Of a stretch of DNA of 64,000 bases, positions 22,268-31,607 are shown piece by piece. Position 1 is the first letter of the stretch; each line of letters opens with the position of its first letter. Below the pieces are notes generated by a model that made no database searches, had not been told where the DNA came from, and worked only from the letters and a program-made list of their open reading frames with translations. Position numbers and translations under genes: made by a program. The stretch comes from Actinomadura syzygii (lineage in GTDB: Bacteria > Actinomycetota > Actinomycetes > Streptosporangiales > Streptosporangiaceae), in assembly GCF_008085905.1 (NCBI RefSeq), contig NZ_VSFF01000009.1, positions 62,001 through 126,000 on the forward strand, read 5' to 3'.

Positions 22268-24709
22268 TCATGTCGTTCCGGCGGGTTGCCATGCAGCGGT
22301 CTCCGCCACACGGTGGCCGCGGACGCCGAGGGTCGTGGCGAACGTGCGCTGCCGCTTCGGGACGCCGTGCACGAGCATCGTCTCGTCCGCAGCGACCTCG
22401 CCCGCGATGTCGAGCAGCCCCCGGCGGTCGGCGTGCGCGGACAGCCGCATCGTCTCCACCCGGGCCCGGACCGGGATGGTGATCTCTCCGTCCCGGTCCG
22501 GGAGCGTGACCGCGCCGCCGGACGAGGCGAGGTCCAGCAGCGCCCGCCCCGGCGACTCCTCGTCCTGATAGCCGGAAATGAACAGCGCGCTGCCCGGCTC
22601 CGGCAGAACCCGCCGCGCCCATTCCACGACGGGACCGCCGGTCAGCATGCCGGACGTGGAGATGACGACGCCCGTCCGGAACCCGTCCAACTCGGCTGGA
22701 CGGTCTGCCGCCGCCGTGCCGCCCGTGAAGATCCGGATTCCCGGGTCGAGGGACTCGAACACGGTCGCGAGGTCGGCAGCCATGCCATCCACCCGGACGG
22801 GCACGTCCGGCAGCCGCCGCCGCATGATCAGCGCGATCTCCTGCGCGCGGCCGAGCGCGAACGCGGGAATGAGCACCCGACCTCCGCGCCCGTGCACCTC
22901 GGCGACAGCCCGCACCAACTGGTCCACCCGCAGATCGCGGGCATCGTGCTCCTCGGCACAGCAGGTGGACTCCATGACCAGCAGGTCCGCGCCGCGCGCC
23001 GACTCCGGAAGCGCGTACCCGCCGACGGTCTCCTGCCGGAAGCCGGAGATGTCGCCGGTGACGACGACGCGGCGGTCCCCGGCGCGGACCACGACCCCGG
23101 CTGCGCCGAGGACGTGCCCGGCCGGGAACAGCTCGACGGTCAGCGCCCCGATCCGGCGCGGCACGCCAAGCGACAGTGCCTCGCGCCGCCGGGTCGCGGC
23201 GTCGACCTCGCGCGGACCGTAGAGGACGGCCGCCTCCGCACCCCACCGAGCCCGGCCGCGCTCCCGCGCCGCCATCACCTTCGCGGTGTCGGCCCACATC
23301 ACCGGCATCAGCGCCGCGGTCTCCGGGGTGGCGAGGACGCGCAGCCCCGGCCGCCGCGCCACCAGCGCCGGGATATGCCCGCAGTGGTCGTTATGGGCGT
23401 GCGTGACGACGACCGCGTCCAGGGGGCCTTCGAGGGCGCGGTCGATGTCGCGGGGCGGGGCGGCGCGGTCGCCCGGCCGCAGCCCCGCATCGATCAGAAT
23501 CCGGGTGCCGCCCGCCTCAACAAGCAAGCACGACCCGCCAATGTGGTCGTCCCCGCCAAGCGGCACGACCCGCAGCCCAAGCTCGGCGTTAACGACGACC
23601 TGCGGCGGCACCGGCTCGGCAAGCGCCCGAAGAACACCGAGCACCTCCCCTGGCCTCACCCCCACAGCACGCGCCACAACGCCCAGCACCCCGCCCTCCA
23701 CCCCAGCCGCGGCCCACTCCGAAGCGACACACGCGCCATCCCCGTCCCCCGATACGGCAGGCATGTCCCCTGCCCCGGCGGGCACCCTCTTCGACGCCGC
23801 GGGCACGTCCTCCAACGCCGCGGGCACGCCTTTCGACGCTGCGGACACACCGTCCAGCGTGGCGAGCGCCCCCTCCGCCCTGGGTGCGTTCCCTGCCCGG
23901 GCGGGCGCGCCCTTCAACGCGGCGGGCACCCTCTCCGACCTGGCGGACGCTTCCTTCAACGCCGTGGGTATGTCCTTCGACGCGGTGGGCGCGCCTTTCG
24001 TCGGAGGTGCGCCCTTCGGGGCCACGGGGGCGATCTTCGGCGCAGTGGATGCGTTTTGCGCGGTAGCGGGGGCGTTTTCAGGTGTGGGGTGTTCGAGTGC
24101 GGTTAGGAGGGCGGCGGCTAGGGCGCGCGGGGACGTCCAGCGGCGGCGTTCGGCGGCGAGGCGTCGGTCCAGGCCGTCCGCCCGCTCCTTCTGTTCGGCG
24201 AGCGCGGCACGGGCTTCGGTGAGGGCGTCGCGGGTTTCCGTAAGGCGGCGGGTGGCGGTGACGGCGTCGCGCTTCGCGTATTCCAGACGCCCGCGTGCCT
24301 CCCGGAGCCGTTTCCGTAATTCGTCGGCGCGCCGGATGGCCCGGTCGGCGCGTCGGTCCGCCCGGTCCGCGGCCCGCTCGACGGCCGGGGCGGGGACGGG
24401 CGCGAGCCAGGCTTGGGCGGCGCGTGCCACGGCGTCGTCGGGGTGCAGGAGCACTGCGGCCAGCGCACGAACGTCGGCGGCGGGGGCTGCCTCCGCCAGC
24501 AGGACGGCGGCGCGGCGGCGCAGGACCGGGAAGCGAACGAGCGCCGCCAGCAGCATCGGCGTCCGCCCCGCGACCAGCATGTCCGGGTCGGGCGGCAGGC
24601 GGGACGCCGGCGGCCGCTCCAGCACCGCGACCGCCACCGCGCGCAGCACCGCGGCGAGCGCCGCGCCGTCTGGGGCGACCCGGGCGGCGGGTCCTGGGGC
24701 GGACGTCAT
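22268..24709 (-). CDS. Metallo-beta-lactamase/beta-CASP nuclease with long N-terminal coiled-coil region
   Basis: 813 residues from ATG 24709, whose ATGA overlaps the stop of the 1407-residue gene upstream. C-terminal half: VVTHAHNDHCGHIPAL (HxHxDH zinc motif, about residue 436), the GDISGF aspartate, VMESTC (beta-CASP motif A), RVLIPAFALGRAQEIALI, RLSAHADRRGLL (motif B His) and MLVHGVPKRQ (motif C). This is the RNase J/CPSF-73 type RNA or DNA nuclease, apparently active. Residues 1-100 are a helical domain, 100-200 a basic coiled coil (RRADELRKRLREARGRLEYAK), and 215-320 are imperfect 7-residue repeats (PAASKxV / PAALExV). That N-terminal architecture is not found in housekeeping RNase J. 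Probably acts together with its partner gene. Confidence 0.88.
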   Translation of the reverse strand: MTSAPGPAARVAPDGAALAAVLRAVAVAVLERPPASRLPPDPDMLVAGRTPMLLAALVRFPVLRRRAAVLLAEAAPAADVRALAAVLLHPDDAVARAAQAWLAPVPAPAVERAADRADRRADRAIRRADELRKRLREARGRLEYAKRDAVTATRRLTETRDALTEARAALAEQKERADGLDRRLAAERRRWTSPRALAAALLTALEHPTPENAPATAQNASTAPKIAPVAPKGAPPTKGAPTASKDIPTALKEASARSERVPAALKGAPARAGNAPRAEGALATLDGVSAASKGVPAALEDVPAASKRVPAGAGDMPAVSGDGDGACVASEWAAAGVEGGVLGVVARAVGVRPGEVLGVLRALAEPVPPQVVVNAELGLRVVPLGGDDHIGGSCLLVEAGGTRILIDAGLRPGDRAAPPRDIDRALEGPLDAVVVTHAHNDHCGHIPALVARRPGLRVLATPETAALMPVMWADTAKVMAARERGRARWGAEAAVLYGPREVDAATRRREALSLGVPRRIGALTVELFPAGHVLGAAGVVVRAGDRRVVVTGDISGFRQETVGGYALPESARGADLLVMESTCCAEEHDARDLRVDQLVRAVAEVHGRGGRVLIPAFALGRAQEIALIMRRRLPDVPVRVDGMAADLATVFESLDPGIRIFTGGTAAADRPAELDGFRTGVVISTSGMLTGGPVVEWARRVLPEPGSALFISGYQDEESPGRALLDLASSGGAVTLPDRDGEITIPVRARVETMRLSAHADRRGLLDIAGEVAADETMLVHGVPKRQRTFATTLGVRGHRVAETAAWQPAGTT

Positions 24710-27700
24710 CCCTGGTCCGCCCATCGGGTCGCCTCGGCCAGGACCGGTTCGCAGGCGAGGAGGCCGCCCGCGCTGTCGAGCGCGCCGAGTGTTCGGAGCG
24801 CGTCCACGAGGTCGCGGGTGCCGGTGTAGCCGCGGGCGTGTAGCGCGTCGGGGGCCAGCGCGGAGGCGCCCTGTTCTTCGGACAGGGCGAGGAGGGCGGC
24901 GAAGTCCTCGGGTGTTTCGCGGCCGTCCCAGTTGACGAGTTCCCGCCAGGCTGCGGCGAGGCATTCGTCGGCGTGGACGCCGGTGTCGTCCAGCAGGGCG
25001 GCAGGTCTGGCGCGCACCTGCCGCAGGACGGCATCGAGCGCGTGGTCGCGGTCGCCGCCACGTTCGGCGATGCCGGTGACGACGCGTCCAACCAGCGCTG
25101 GCCAGCCGCCGGTGCGGCGGACGAGCTCGCGTTGCCCGGCGTCGTCGGGGAAGCCGAGGGAGTCCTCCAGCATCCACTGCCGGACGGCGGGCGGGTCGAA
25201 CCGCCGCAGCGGCACCAGCTCGACGTCGTCGGCGGACGCGCAGCGCAGCCAGGCCGGAGCGGACGCGGGCCCCGCGACGAGCACCACCGAGAGCGTCCCC
25301 TCCCCCGACTCGTCGGCGACCGCCGCCCGCGCCTCCGCGAGTCGCCGCTCGAACTGGTCGGCGTGGTGCGGGGCGGGCAGGTCGAGGAGGATCACGTCGT
25401 GACCGCCGCGCCCGCGGGCGCGGCGCAGCGCGGCCTCCAGCGTCCCGTCCTCCGGTCGGACGGACCAAAGCGCCAGCCCCGGCAGCCCGGCGGGCATGTC
25501 CTCCAGCGACCTGACCACCCGTTCGGCGTGCATGGCGGCAGACCCGGTCACCACGTGGACGAGCCGCTCAGCACGCAGCAGTCCGGTGATCTGGCCGATG
25601 CTGAGCGGGGCGCGGTCGGGACCGTCCCGGTACGCCATGCGGTAGGAGTGGGCGTCGTGGTGGTCAGGCTCCTCAAACAGCTGGGTGAGGAGGTCGTTTG
25701 ACACGTCCTGGACGCGGTCGAAGTCGTGGCGGGCGTCGGTGAGCCGGTTCAGCGTCTCCTCGGCCGCGGGTTCCTCGCCCTCGGTGAGCAGGCCGTCCCG
25801 CCGGGACGTCGCGATCCGGTCGCGGACCCGCTCTACGCGCCCGTCCCGGACGGCCCGCGCCTCCCGGACCAGCTCCTCCCGCCGCGCCCGCAGCCGCGCC
25901 GCCGCCTCCGGATCGGCGGACTCCAAGGCGGCGACGACGGCCTCGGTGCCCTCGTGGTCGAGTCGCGCGGCCCGCGCCTCGAACACGGCGGCCCAGTCGG
26001 GCGGCCCGGCAATCGCGACCTCCGCCAGCCTTTCGGCGGACACCTCGCCCAGGGGGAGCAGGGTGCGCGGGTCAAGGGGGACGTCGACGACGGCCAGCAA
26101 GTCGAGGTTCAGCAGGCGGGCGGCGGGCGGTTCGACGGTCGGCAGCGGCCGACCGTCCAGCAGCGCGAACGACTCGGCGAGGAGCTCGCGCGCGGCCTCC
26201 ACCGCGGCCGCGGCGGGCTGCCACCTCGCGCGCGCATCGGCTGGTATCCGATGCGCGTCGGACGGTGGACGGTTCGCTTCAGCGGATGAACGATGCGCGT
26301 CGGTTGGTTGGCGCTGGGCGTCGGACGGGAGACGGTCCGCGTCGGTTGATGGACGGTATGCGTCCGCCATGGCGGCAAGGGCGTCGTCAACGGCGGCGCG
26401 GTGGCCCTCGATCGTCTCGCGGAGCTGCCGCAGCGGGCCGGTCCGCCAGTCGGAGTCGTCCGGACCGCCGTCGCCGTGCTCCTTCACCGCGGCGGCCCAC
26501 GCCCCGGCGGCGCCGAGGGCGCCGTCGATCCATTTGTGCAGCGTGGCCCGCGCTCCCGCGATGATCGGTTTGCTCTTCTTGCGGCCGTTCACCCGGGCGT
26601 CGGTCTCGTCGATCAGCCGGTCGACGCCCGCCCCCGCGCGCAACCGGACCACCTCGGCGGCCGCCGCGTCCGCACCCGCCGGGTCGTCGCCTGCCGCGAG
26701 CGTCAGCAGCCGACCGATCTCCCCGTCCTTGAGGACCAGCGCCTTCCATACCTCGGTGGCACGGGCGAGCTTGACGGTGCGGTGCGGGGCCTCCTCCAGC
26801 AACCGGGCCGCGTCCTGGGAGGCAGTGCGGCGGGCCTCCGCCAGCCCCACCGCGCCGCGGATCCAGCCGTCCATACCCGGACTCAGGTACACCCCGGCCC
26901 TCGCCGCCAGCGCGAACGCCTCCCCGCACTCCTTCAGGACGGGGTGCGCGGACACCACCACGTTCAGGCCCTCCACCAGCCGCGTCGCATCCGGATACAC
27001 CAACCCGGCCCGGATCGCGGCGGCCCACGCCAGCACACCGCCCGCCGGGTCGTCAGCAAGCGCCTTCGCGTCCAGCCCCGCCGCCAGCGCGGAGAACTCG
27101 GCGGTCAGCGGCCCGGCGAACACCGCCATCCGGGAGGCAAGCGCCGCGCACCAGCGCGCGTGCACCTCGGCATCGGGACGCCCGGCGGCTTTGCGGATCC
27201 ACCCGGCGAGCCCGAATCGTCCCGCCAGCAGAGCGGCTCCCTCTGCCGCGAGCGGGTCTGCCTCCTGTAGGACGTCGTCCTGTGCGGGGATGCGGGCTTG
27301 GCGGCGCGGCGATTCGTCTTCGGCACCTTCAACCGAGCCTGGCCTGACTAGCTCGCGCGAATCGTCATGAATGGGCTCGGAGGGTTGCCGCTCAGTTAGT
27401 TCAGCCTGACTAGCCTCGGACTCGGGACGGGTTGCTTTCGGCTTTTCAGGCCGCGCCCGGGCGACGGGGATCGTCTGTTCTATGAATGCGTCCAGCGCGG
27501 ACATCTCCTCGACGTCCTCGCCGGGCGGCTCGTCATCGGGCGCCTTCCGTGGCGCGGGAACGTCCACGGCCTCCTCAGACGGCGCGGCAGCCGTCTGCCC
27601 GGAGGCGGACGGTTTGGAGGACGACGGCTCGGCGGGCGGCGGCGCAGCGGACGGCTGCTCGGCTGGTGACGACTCAGGAAGCGGCGGTGCTGCAGGCGAC

Positions 27701-28929
27701 TGCTCAGAGGATGGTGGCGCGACGGGCGGGGGTGTGGCGTCGGCGGGGACGTCCCCGACCGTGAGGCCGCCCATCAGCGCGACGTCGACGAGGGGGTGCC
27801 AGCGGTCGGGCAGTTCGGCGCGGGCCCGTCCGGCCAGGGCGGGGACTTCGGACCGGTCCTCCTCGACGCCCATCGCCTCGATCAGCTCGGCGAGGACGGC
27901 CAGCCCCGCGCCGTCGTCCGCGTCGCCGTCGGCGGCGGCATGGCGGACCTCCTCCAGCAACTCCGCCACGAACTCCGGGCCCTGGACGCCGCGGAGCGCG
28001 CGTAACCGGTCCCCGGCGCGGAGGGCGCTCAGCGCGTCCTGCACGGAGGACGCGAGGGCGGGCAGGTCCGCCGGGTGCTCCCCCGGGAGGAGGGCCCCGA
28101 TCTTCCTGCGGACGCCGTCGTAGTCCGCGACCGCGCCCTTGATCAATGTCAGGTCGGCGTCGTCCGGGCGGCGGCCTTCGCGCAGTCGTCCGGCGGCGCG
28201 GTCGGCCGCGTCCGCCCCCGCGGTGAACCGGTCGCGCAGGCCGTCCAGCTCGGTGACCAGGTCCTCGGGACGCGGCGACGGCCCCCGCCGGATCGCCTCC
28301 CGCAGCTCCCCGAGCCCGGCCGGACGGGCGGGCAGCTCCGGGTGCGCGTCCCGAAAGGCCGTCCACATGTCGCGCACCGCGGGCAGCGCCCGGTCGTCGG
28401 GCTCGGCCGCGAGCAGCCCGAGCGCGACCACGGCGAGCGGACGGTCCTCCAGCACGGCCCGGACGAGCCCCCAGCGCATGAGCGCCTCGGGTGCCTCGAA
28501 CTCCACCAGCATCCGGACGCCGGGCGCCCGCGCGAGCACATCCGCGGCCGCTCCAGCGTCCAGCAGCGCGGCGCAGTCGGCCGCGTCGAGCTCGTCGGAG
28601 TTGCGGAGGCCGTGGAGCCAGAGGCCGCCCATCAGGAATCGCAGCGGGGCCCGCCGCTTCGACTCCCCCTGCCGCATCGTGCGCAGGATGAGCCTGTCCG
28701 CGCCGGGCGGGAGCCGCTTCGCGTCGCGCAGACGAACGGTCTCCAGCACGGCCCGCAGCATCTCGGGCGGGCTCAGCCGCAGGAATTCCCGCACGTCCGC
28801 GGCGGACACTCCCGCCAGTGCCCTTTCCTCCAGCTCCGCCGCATCCGTGGGCTCACCGACCCATTCGCGCAGAGACCCGAAAGGCGCGCGTCCGTCATGG
28901 CACCCTTCACACCGAGAACCCTGACTCAT
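24706..28929 (-). CDS. 1407-residue multidomain protein with degenerate STAND-like NTPase
   Basis: Start at ATG 28929 (MSQGSRCEGCHDGRAPFG, a CxxC pair at the extreme N-terminus). Residues about 20-395 are helical repeats; 395-520 a Pro/Ser/Glu-rich linker; 540-840 a second helical block (RFGLAGWIRKAAGRP...); 853-901 seven heptapeptide repeats (consensus DAxRxPS); then coiled coil. Residues about 1090-1407 look like a STAND/AAA core that lost its P-loop: LVHVVTGSAAMHAERVV where GxxGxGKT is expected, HDVILLDLPAP as Walker-B-like strand, LSVVLVAG, then RRTGGWPALVGRVV, the GxP element of STAND proteins. No known family name. Translationally coupled to the beta-CASP nuclease; probably its sensor or scaffold. 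Architecture by eye, function inferred. Confidence 0.75.
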   Translation of the reverse strand: MSQGSRCEGCHDGRAPFGSLREWVGEPTDAAELEERALAGVSAADVREFLRLSPPEMLRAVLETVRLRDAKRLPPGADRLILRTMRQGESKRRAPLRFLMGGLWLHGLRNSDELDAADCAALLDAGAAADVLARAPGVRMLVEFEAPEALMRWGLVRAVLEDRPLAVVALGLLAAEPDDRALPAVRDMWTAFRDAHPELPARPAGLGELREAIRRGPSPRPEDLVTELDGLRDRFTAGADAADRAAGRLREGRRPDDADLTLIKGAVADYDGVRRKIGALLPGEHPADLPALASSVQDALSALRAGDRLRALRGVQGPEFVAELLEEVRHAAADGDADDGAGLAVLAELIEAMGVEEDRSEVPALAGRARAELPDRWHPLVDVALMGGLTVGDVPADATPPPVAPPSSEQSPAAPPLPESSPAEQPSAAPPPAEPSSSKPSASGQTAAAPSEEAVDVPAPRKAPDDEPPGEDVEEMSALDAFIEQTIPVARARPEKPKATRPESEASQAELTERQPSEPIHDDSRELVRPGSVEGAEDESPRRQARIPAQDDVLQEADPLAAEGAALLAGRFGLAGWIRKAAGRPDAEVHARWCAALASRMAVFAGPLTAEFSALAAGLDAKALADDPAGGVLAWAAAIRAGLVYPDATRLVEGLNVVVSAHPVLKECGEAFALAARAGVYLSPGMDGWIRGAVGLAEARRTASQDAARLLEEAPHRTVKLARATEVWKALVLKDGEIGRLLTLAAGDDPAGADAAAAEVVRLRAGAGVDRLIDETDARVNGRKKSKPIIAGARATLHKWIDGALGAAGAWAAAVKEHGDGGPDDSDWRTGPLRQLRETIEGHRAAVDDALAAMADAYRPSTDADRLPSDAQRQPTDAHRSSAEANRPPSDAHRIPADARARWQPAAAAVEAARELLAESFALLDGRPLPTVEPPAARLLNLDLLAVVDVPLDPRTLLPLGEVSAERLAEVAIAGPPDWAAVFEARAARLDHEGTEAVVAALESADPEAAARLRARREELVREARAVRDGRVERVRDRIATSRRDGLLTEGEEPAAEETLNRLTDARHDFDRVQDVSNDLLTQLFEEPDHHDAHSYRMAYRDGPDRAPLSIGQITGLLRAERLVHVVTGSAAMHAERVVRSLEDMPAGLPGLALWSVRPEDGTLEAALRRARGRGGHDVILLDLPAPHHADQFERRLAEARAAVADESGEGTLSVVLVAGPASAPAWLRCASADDVELVPLRRFDPPAVRQWMLEDSLGFPDDAGQRELVRRTGGWPALVGRVVTGIAERGGDRDHALDAVLRQVRARPAALLDDTGVHADECLAAAWRELVNWDGRETPEDFAALLALSEEQGASALAPDALHARGYTGTRDLVDALRTLGALDSAGGLLACEPVLAEATRWADQG

Positions 28930-29196
28930 CCGTCTCCGACCCGCCCTCCACGTCCGCCGCCGCGCCGCACGCGCCCCGTCGCGGGGACGCCCGTGACGCG
29001 AGCATAACGCAGAGTCATTGCTCGGTCCATCAAACGGCAAAGTTGATGTTGATCGAGTTCACACCACCACGGCATGCGGTAGCGACACGCACCTCGTCGA
29101 CGGACAGGCCCGCGCTGACCGGTACGGCGACGCCCCTCACCGGGGTTCAGCGGACGATCGCGGGCCGCGACCTGGCGCCGTCGCCCCGCGCGCGAG

Positions 29197-29487
29197 TCAG
29201 CCGGCGCGTCCGAGCCTCTTTCTGACCACCTGCCAAGCCGCCCGGATGTAGCCGTTCACGCGGTGGCTGATGCGACGAGCCGTGGGGAACTCGGTGCCGA
29301 GGAGCCCCAGACCGGCGAGGATCGCGACGACTCCGGGCCCGGGCAGCACGAGCATCGCGACACCCGCCACGATCAGCGCGGAGCCGGCGGCCGCGACGGC
29401 CACCTTGCGCAGCAGCCGGACGGGCGCCCGGCGCCGCTTTTCCAGCGCCGTCCCGGCTTGTGTCTCGGATCGGTCCATCAAGGTCAC
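29197..29487 (-). CDS. PGPGW-motif small membrane protein
   Basis: 96 residues from GTG 29487 (GGGGAGG upstream; ATG 29478 also possible). One long or two short membrane helices in VAVAAAGSALIVAGVAMLVLPGPGVVAILAGLGLLGTEF, containing the LPGPG motif of the PGPGW/TIGR02611 family, then a basic C-terminus. Function of the family is unknown. Divergent from the Nudix gene. Confidence 0.85.
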   Translation of the reverse strand: MTLMDRSETQAGTALEKRRRAPVRLLRKVAVAAAGSALIVAGVAMLVLPGPGVVAILAGLGLLGTEFPTARRISHRVNGYIRAAWQVVRKRLGRAG

Positions 29488-29630
29488 GTCGCCTCCCCGT
29501 CGGCTCCCCTTGCAGGTAGGGACGAACCAAAGCGCACGTGAAGATCCCGATCCGCCGCCGATGTGGTCAGCGCCACAGGCACACCACGCCACCTGACGGC
29601 CGCCGCCCCACAACGGACTAGCATTCCAAT

Positions 29631-30137
29631 ATGAAGATCCCGTTCGGCGTGCCGCAGAACGTGCGCGGGCGCTACGGATCGCTGGCCGCGCGGATCTGGC
29701 TGCGGCTCGGCGGGCGGGCGCAATGGCGTCTCGCCCGGTTCCGGCACCAGACCTTCCTGGTTTACGCGGGTGGAATCGTCCGGGACGAGAAGGGCCGCAT
29801 TCTGCTGCTCCGGCACCGCATGTGGCCCGCATATCGCGCCTGGGGCCTCCCTGGCGGATACATGAACGCCGGGGAGCGCCTCGAAGACGGGGTCGTGCGT
29901 GAAGTGCGGGAGGAGACGTCCCTCGTAGTCGCGGTCACGGGACCTCCGCTACGGCTCGACAGCGGTTTCCAGCACCGGATCGAGGCGTATTACGAGGCCC
30001 TGATGGTGGGCGGACGCCTCGAAATCGACCCGACGGAGATCCTTGAGGCGCGCTGGTACGCGCTGGACGCATTGCCGGACGAGATGTCTCCTCGCCTCAG
30101 AGCCCTTATCCGCACCCTCGTCCCCGCGACAGGCTGA
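29631..30137 (+). CDS. Nudix hydrolase
   Basis: 168 residues. The Nudix box GYMNAGERLEDGVVREVREE matches Gx5Ex7REUxEE (residues about 75-95), so metal binding and pyrophosphohydrolase activity are expected on some nucleoside-diphosphate-linked substrate. The residue after the box is T-S rather than x-G, a mild deviation. TAGCAT at 29619-29624 lies 6 nt before the ATG, suggesting a leaderless mRNA. Confidence 0.93.
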   Translation: MKIPFGVPQNVRGRYGSLAARIWLRLGGRAQWRLARFRHQTFLVYAGGIVRDEKGRILLLRHRMWPAYRAWGLPGGYMNAGERLEDGVVREVREETSLVVAVTGPPLRLDSGFQHRIEAYYEALMVGGRLEIDPTEILEARWYALDALPDEMSPRLRALIRTLVPATG

Positions 30138-30268
30138 GCCACCCGGCACCGTCGAGCTCGGCGACGACGACGGCGCGGCCACTCACCACTTCGCCGGGCT
30201 AACTGACCGCGCCCTAGTCCCGTCCGTAAACACTCTTCCGCCGCAGCGACCGCAAATGATCAAGGTGC

Positions 30269-30299
30269 TTGACCTCAAGCCAACTCGAGGTCCCATACT
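30269..30299 (+). promoter_or_regulatory. SoxR box inside a 19-bp-spacer promoter
   Basis: CCTCAAGCCAACTCGAGG (30273-30290) matches the enterobacterial SoxR box CCTCAAGTTAACTTGAGG at 15 of 18 positions. It fills the spacer between TTGACC (30269-30274) and CATACT (30294-30299), which are 19 bp apart, the overlong spacing characteristic of MerR-family-activated promoters. The -10 box is 6 nt before the ATG at 30306, so the transcript is probably leaderless. Confidence 0.8.
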
Positions 30300-30305
30300 G
30301 GAACG

Positions 30306-30707
30306 ATGAGCCTCACCGACATCGAACGCGAATACATCGCCACGCAGCGCCTGGGCCGTCTGGCCACGGTCGGCCCGAACGGCGACCCGCAGAACAACCC
30401 CGTCGGATTCCGCTACGACGCCGAGACCGGGACTTTCGACATCCGCGGCTTCAACCTCGCCCAATCGCGGAAATACCGGAACGTCCAGCGGAACGGCCAG
30501 GTCGCGCTCGTCATCGACGACCTCGCCTCGGTGCAGCCCTGGCGCGTGCGCGGCATCGAGGTGCGCGGCCAGGCGGAGACCCTGGTCGAGGACGTCCCGG
30601 AAGGCTCCCACTTCGGAGCCGACCTCATCCGCATTCACCCGCGCACAATCTTCAGTTGGGGCATCGATCCGGCCGCCGACGGCATGACCAAGCGGACCGT
30701 CCCCTAG
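30306..30707 (+). CDS. PPOX-class F420/flavin-dependent enzyme, probable SoxR target
   Basis: 133 residues. Split-barrel fold: RLGRLATVGPNGDPQNNPVGFRYDAETGTFDIRGFN, then SRKYRNVQRNGQVALVIDDL and WRVRGIEVRGQAETL, ending with IRIHPRTIFSWGI. This is the actinobacterial PPOX-class subfamily usually annotated as F420-dependent oxidoreductase. The SoxR box in its promoter implies induction by redox-cycling compounds such as pigmented antibiotics, consistent with a role in reducing or detoxifying quinone-like molecules. No soxR gene is present in the window. Confidence 0.9.
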   Translation: MSLTDIEREYIATQRLGRLATVGPNGDPQNNPVGFRYDAETGTFDIRGFNLAQSRKYRNVQRNGQVALVIDDLASVQPWRVRGIEVRGQAETLVEDVPEGSHFGADLIRIHPRTIFSWGIDPAADGMTKRTVP

Positions 30708-31607
30708 CCCGCGAGACAGATCAGTCAGGTGACCCGAGCATTCACGAAGGGCGGTCGACGCACGGGTATCGGCGCCTCATTGCGGCCGGAGAACGATCCA
30801 AGTCTGCGCCGCCACGACAAGTACGAGCGACCGAGACCGTTCCAGGGGAAATGCTCACGCCGCCACCCCGCCCGGACGAAGTTTTTCGCGGGATTCACGC
30901 GCCCGCCTCGCCGCCGGCAGCACCCGTCCAGCCACCTGCGTCACACACACGTCTCTCAATTCACTCGAATAGAGGAACGGCGTATCGATTGATTACCATT
31001 CAGTTCAGCTCGTGATCGTCCCATGACTTCGTCCGCGACACCCGATATAACGGATCGATCATGAACTGGCCACCGATCCGCACGCAGGGCGCTCTGGCAT
31101 TCAGAATCCGAACGTGCGAATCCTTCACTTGCGCGATTACATAGGGCCCGACGTGACTCGGCACCGATGGCACGGGGCCGCGTCCGGCGGGTCCGTCCGC
31201 GCAGCGCCCTTGGCGGGACGGATCCGTGTTCCCGGCGAAAGGGCTTGAGCGTGGGCGTGCAGCACACCAGCGGGACGGAAACCGCCCCCGGCACATCAGC
31301 CGACCGGGCGAGGCTCCCGGCGTTCGGCGCGGCCCCACAACTGGTTCGGCAGCCGATCGAACCGCCGAGAGACGATTCCCGGAAAGAGAACATGCCACCA
31401 GTAGAGGAACAGACGACCGTCCCTCGGGGCGGCTCGCCCCTCCAACGCACGCAGCGGACCAGAACGGTGCCCGAGACACCGTGAACTCCAAAGCTGCCCA
31501 ACGAATCGTCCTCCACGCCCCGGAAGAGGGCTCGACCGCGGGGATCGACGACGGTGCCGCCCTCCGCCATCAGATCGTCCAGTCGACGCAGAGGGAACTC
31601 TTGACCA
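30708..31607. other. 900-bp gene-poor, AT-richer stretch
   Basis: No confident gene. Base composition and codon pattern differ from the flanks. On the minus strand the frame ending at 31000 contains a plausible last 55 codons (beginning near VPSHVGPYVIAQVKDSHVRI and ending SWDDHELN) that could be a small gene or the tail of a decayed one; upstream of that the frame turns into Arg/Ser/Pro noise. Other open frames here look like chance. The stretch marks the left flank of the accessory cluster. Confidence 0.4.

Noticed and set aside
24710..25468. In-frame upstream extension of the nuclease gene to about 1066 codons
   Set aside because: The extension overlaps the end of the coupled 1407-residue gene and is Arg/Pro-rich shadow; the ATGA overlap at 24709 is the natural start.
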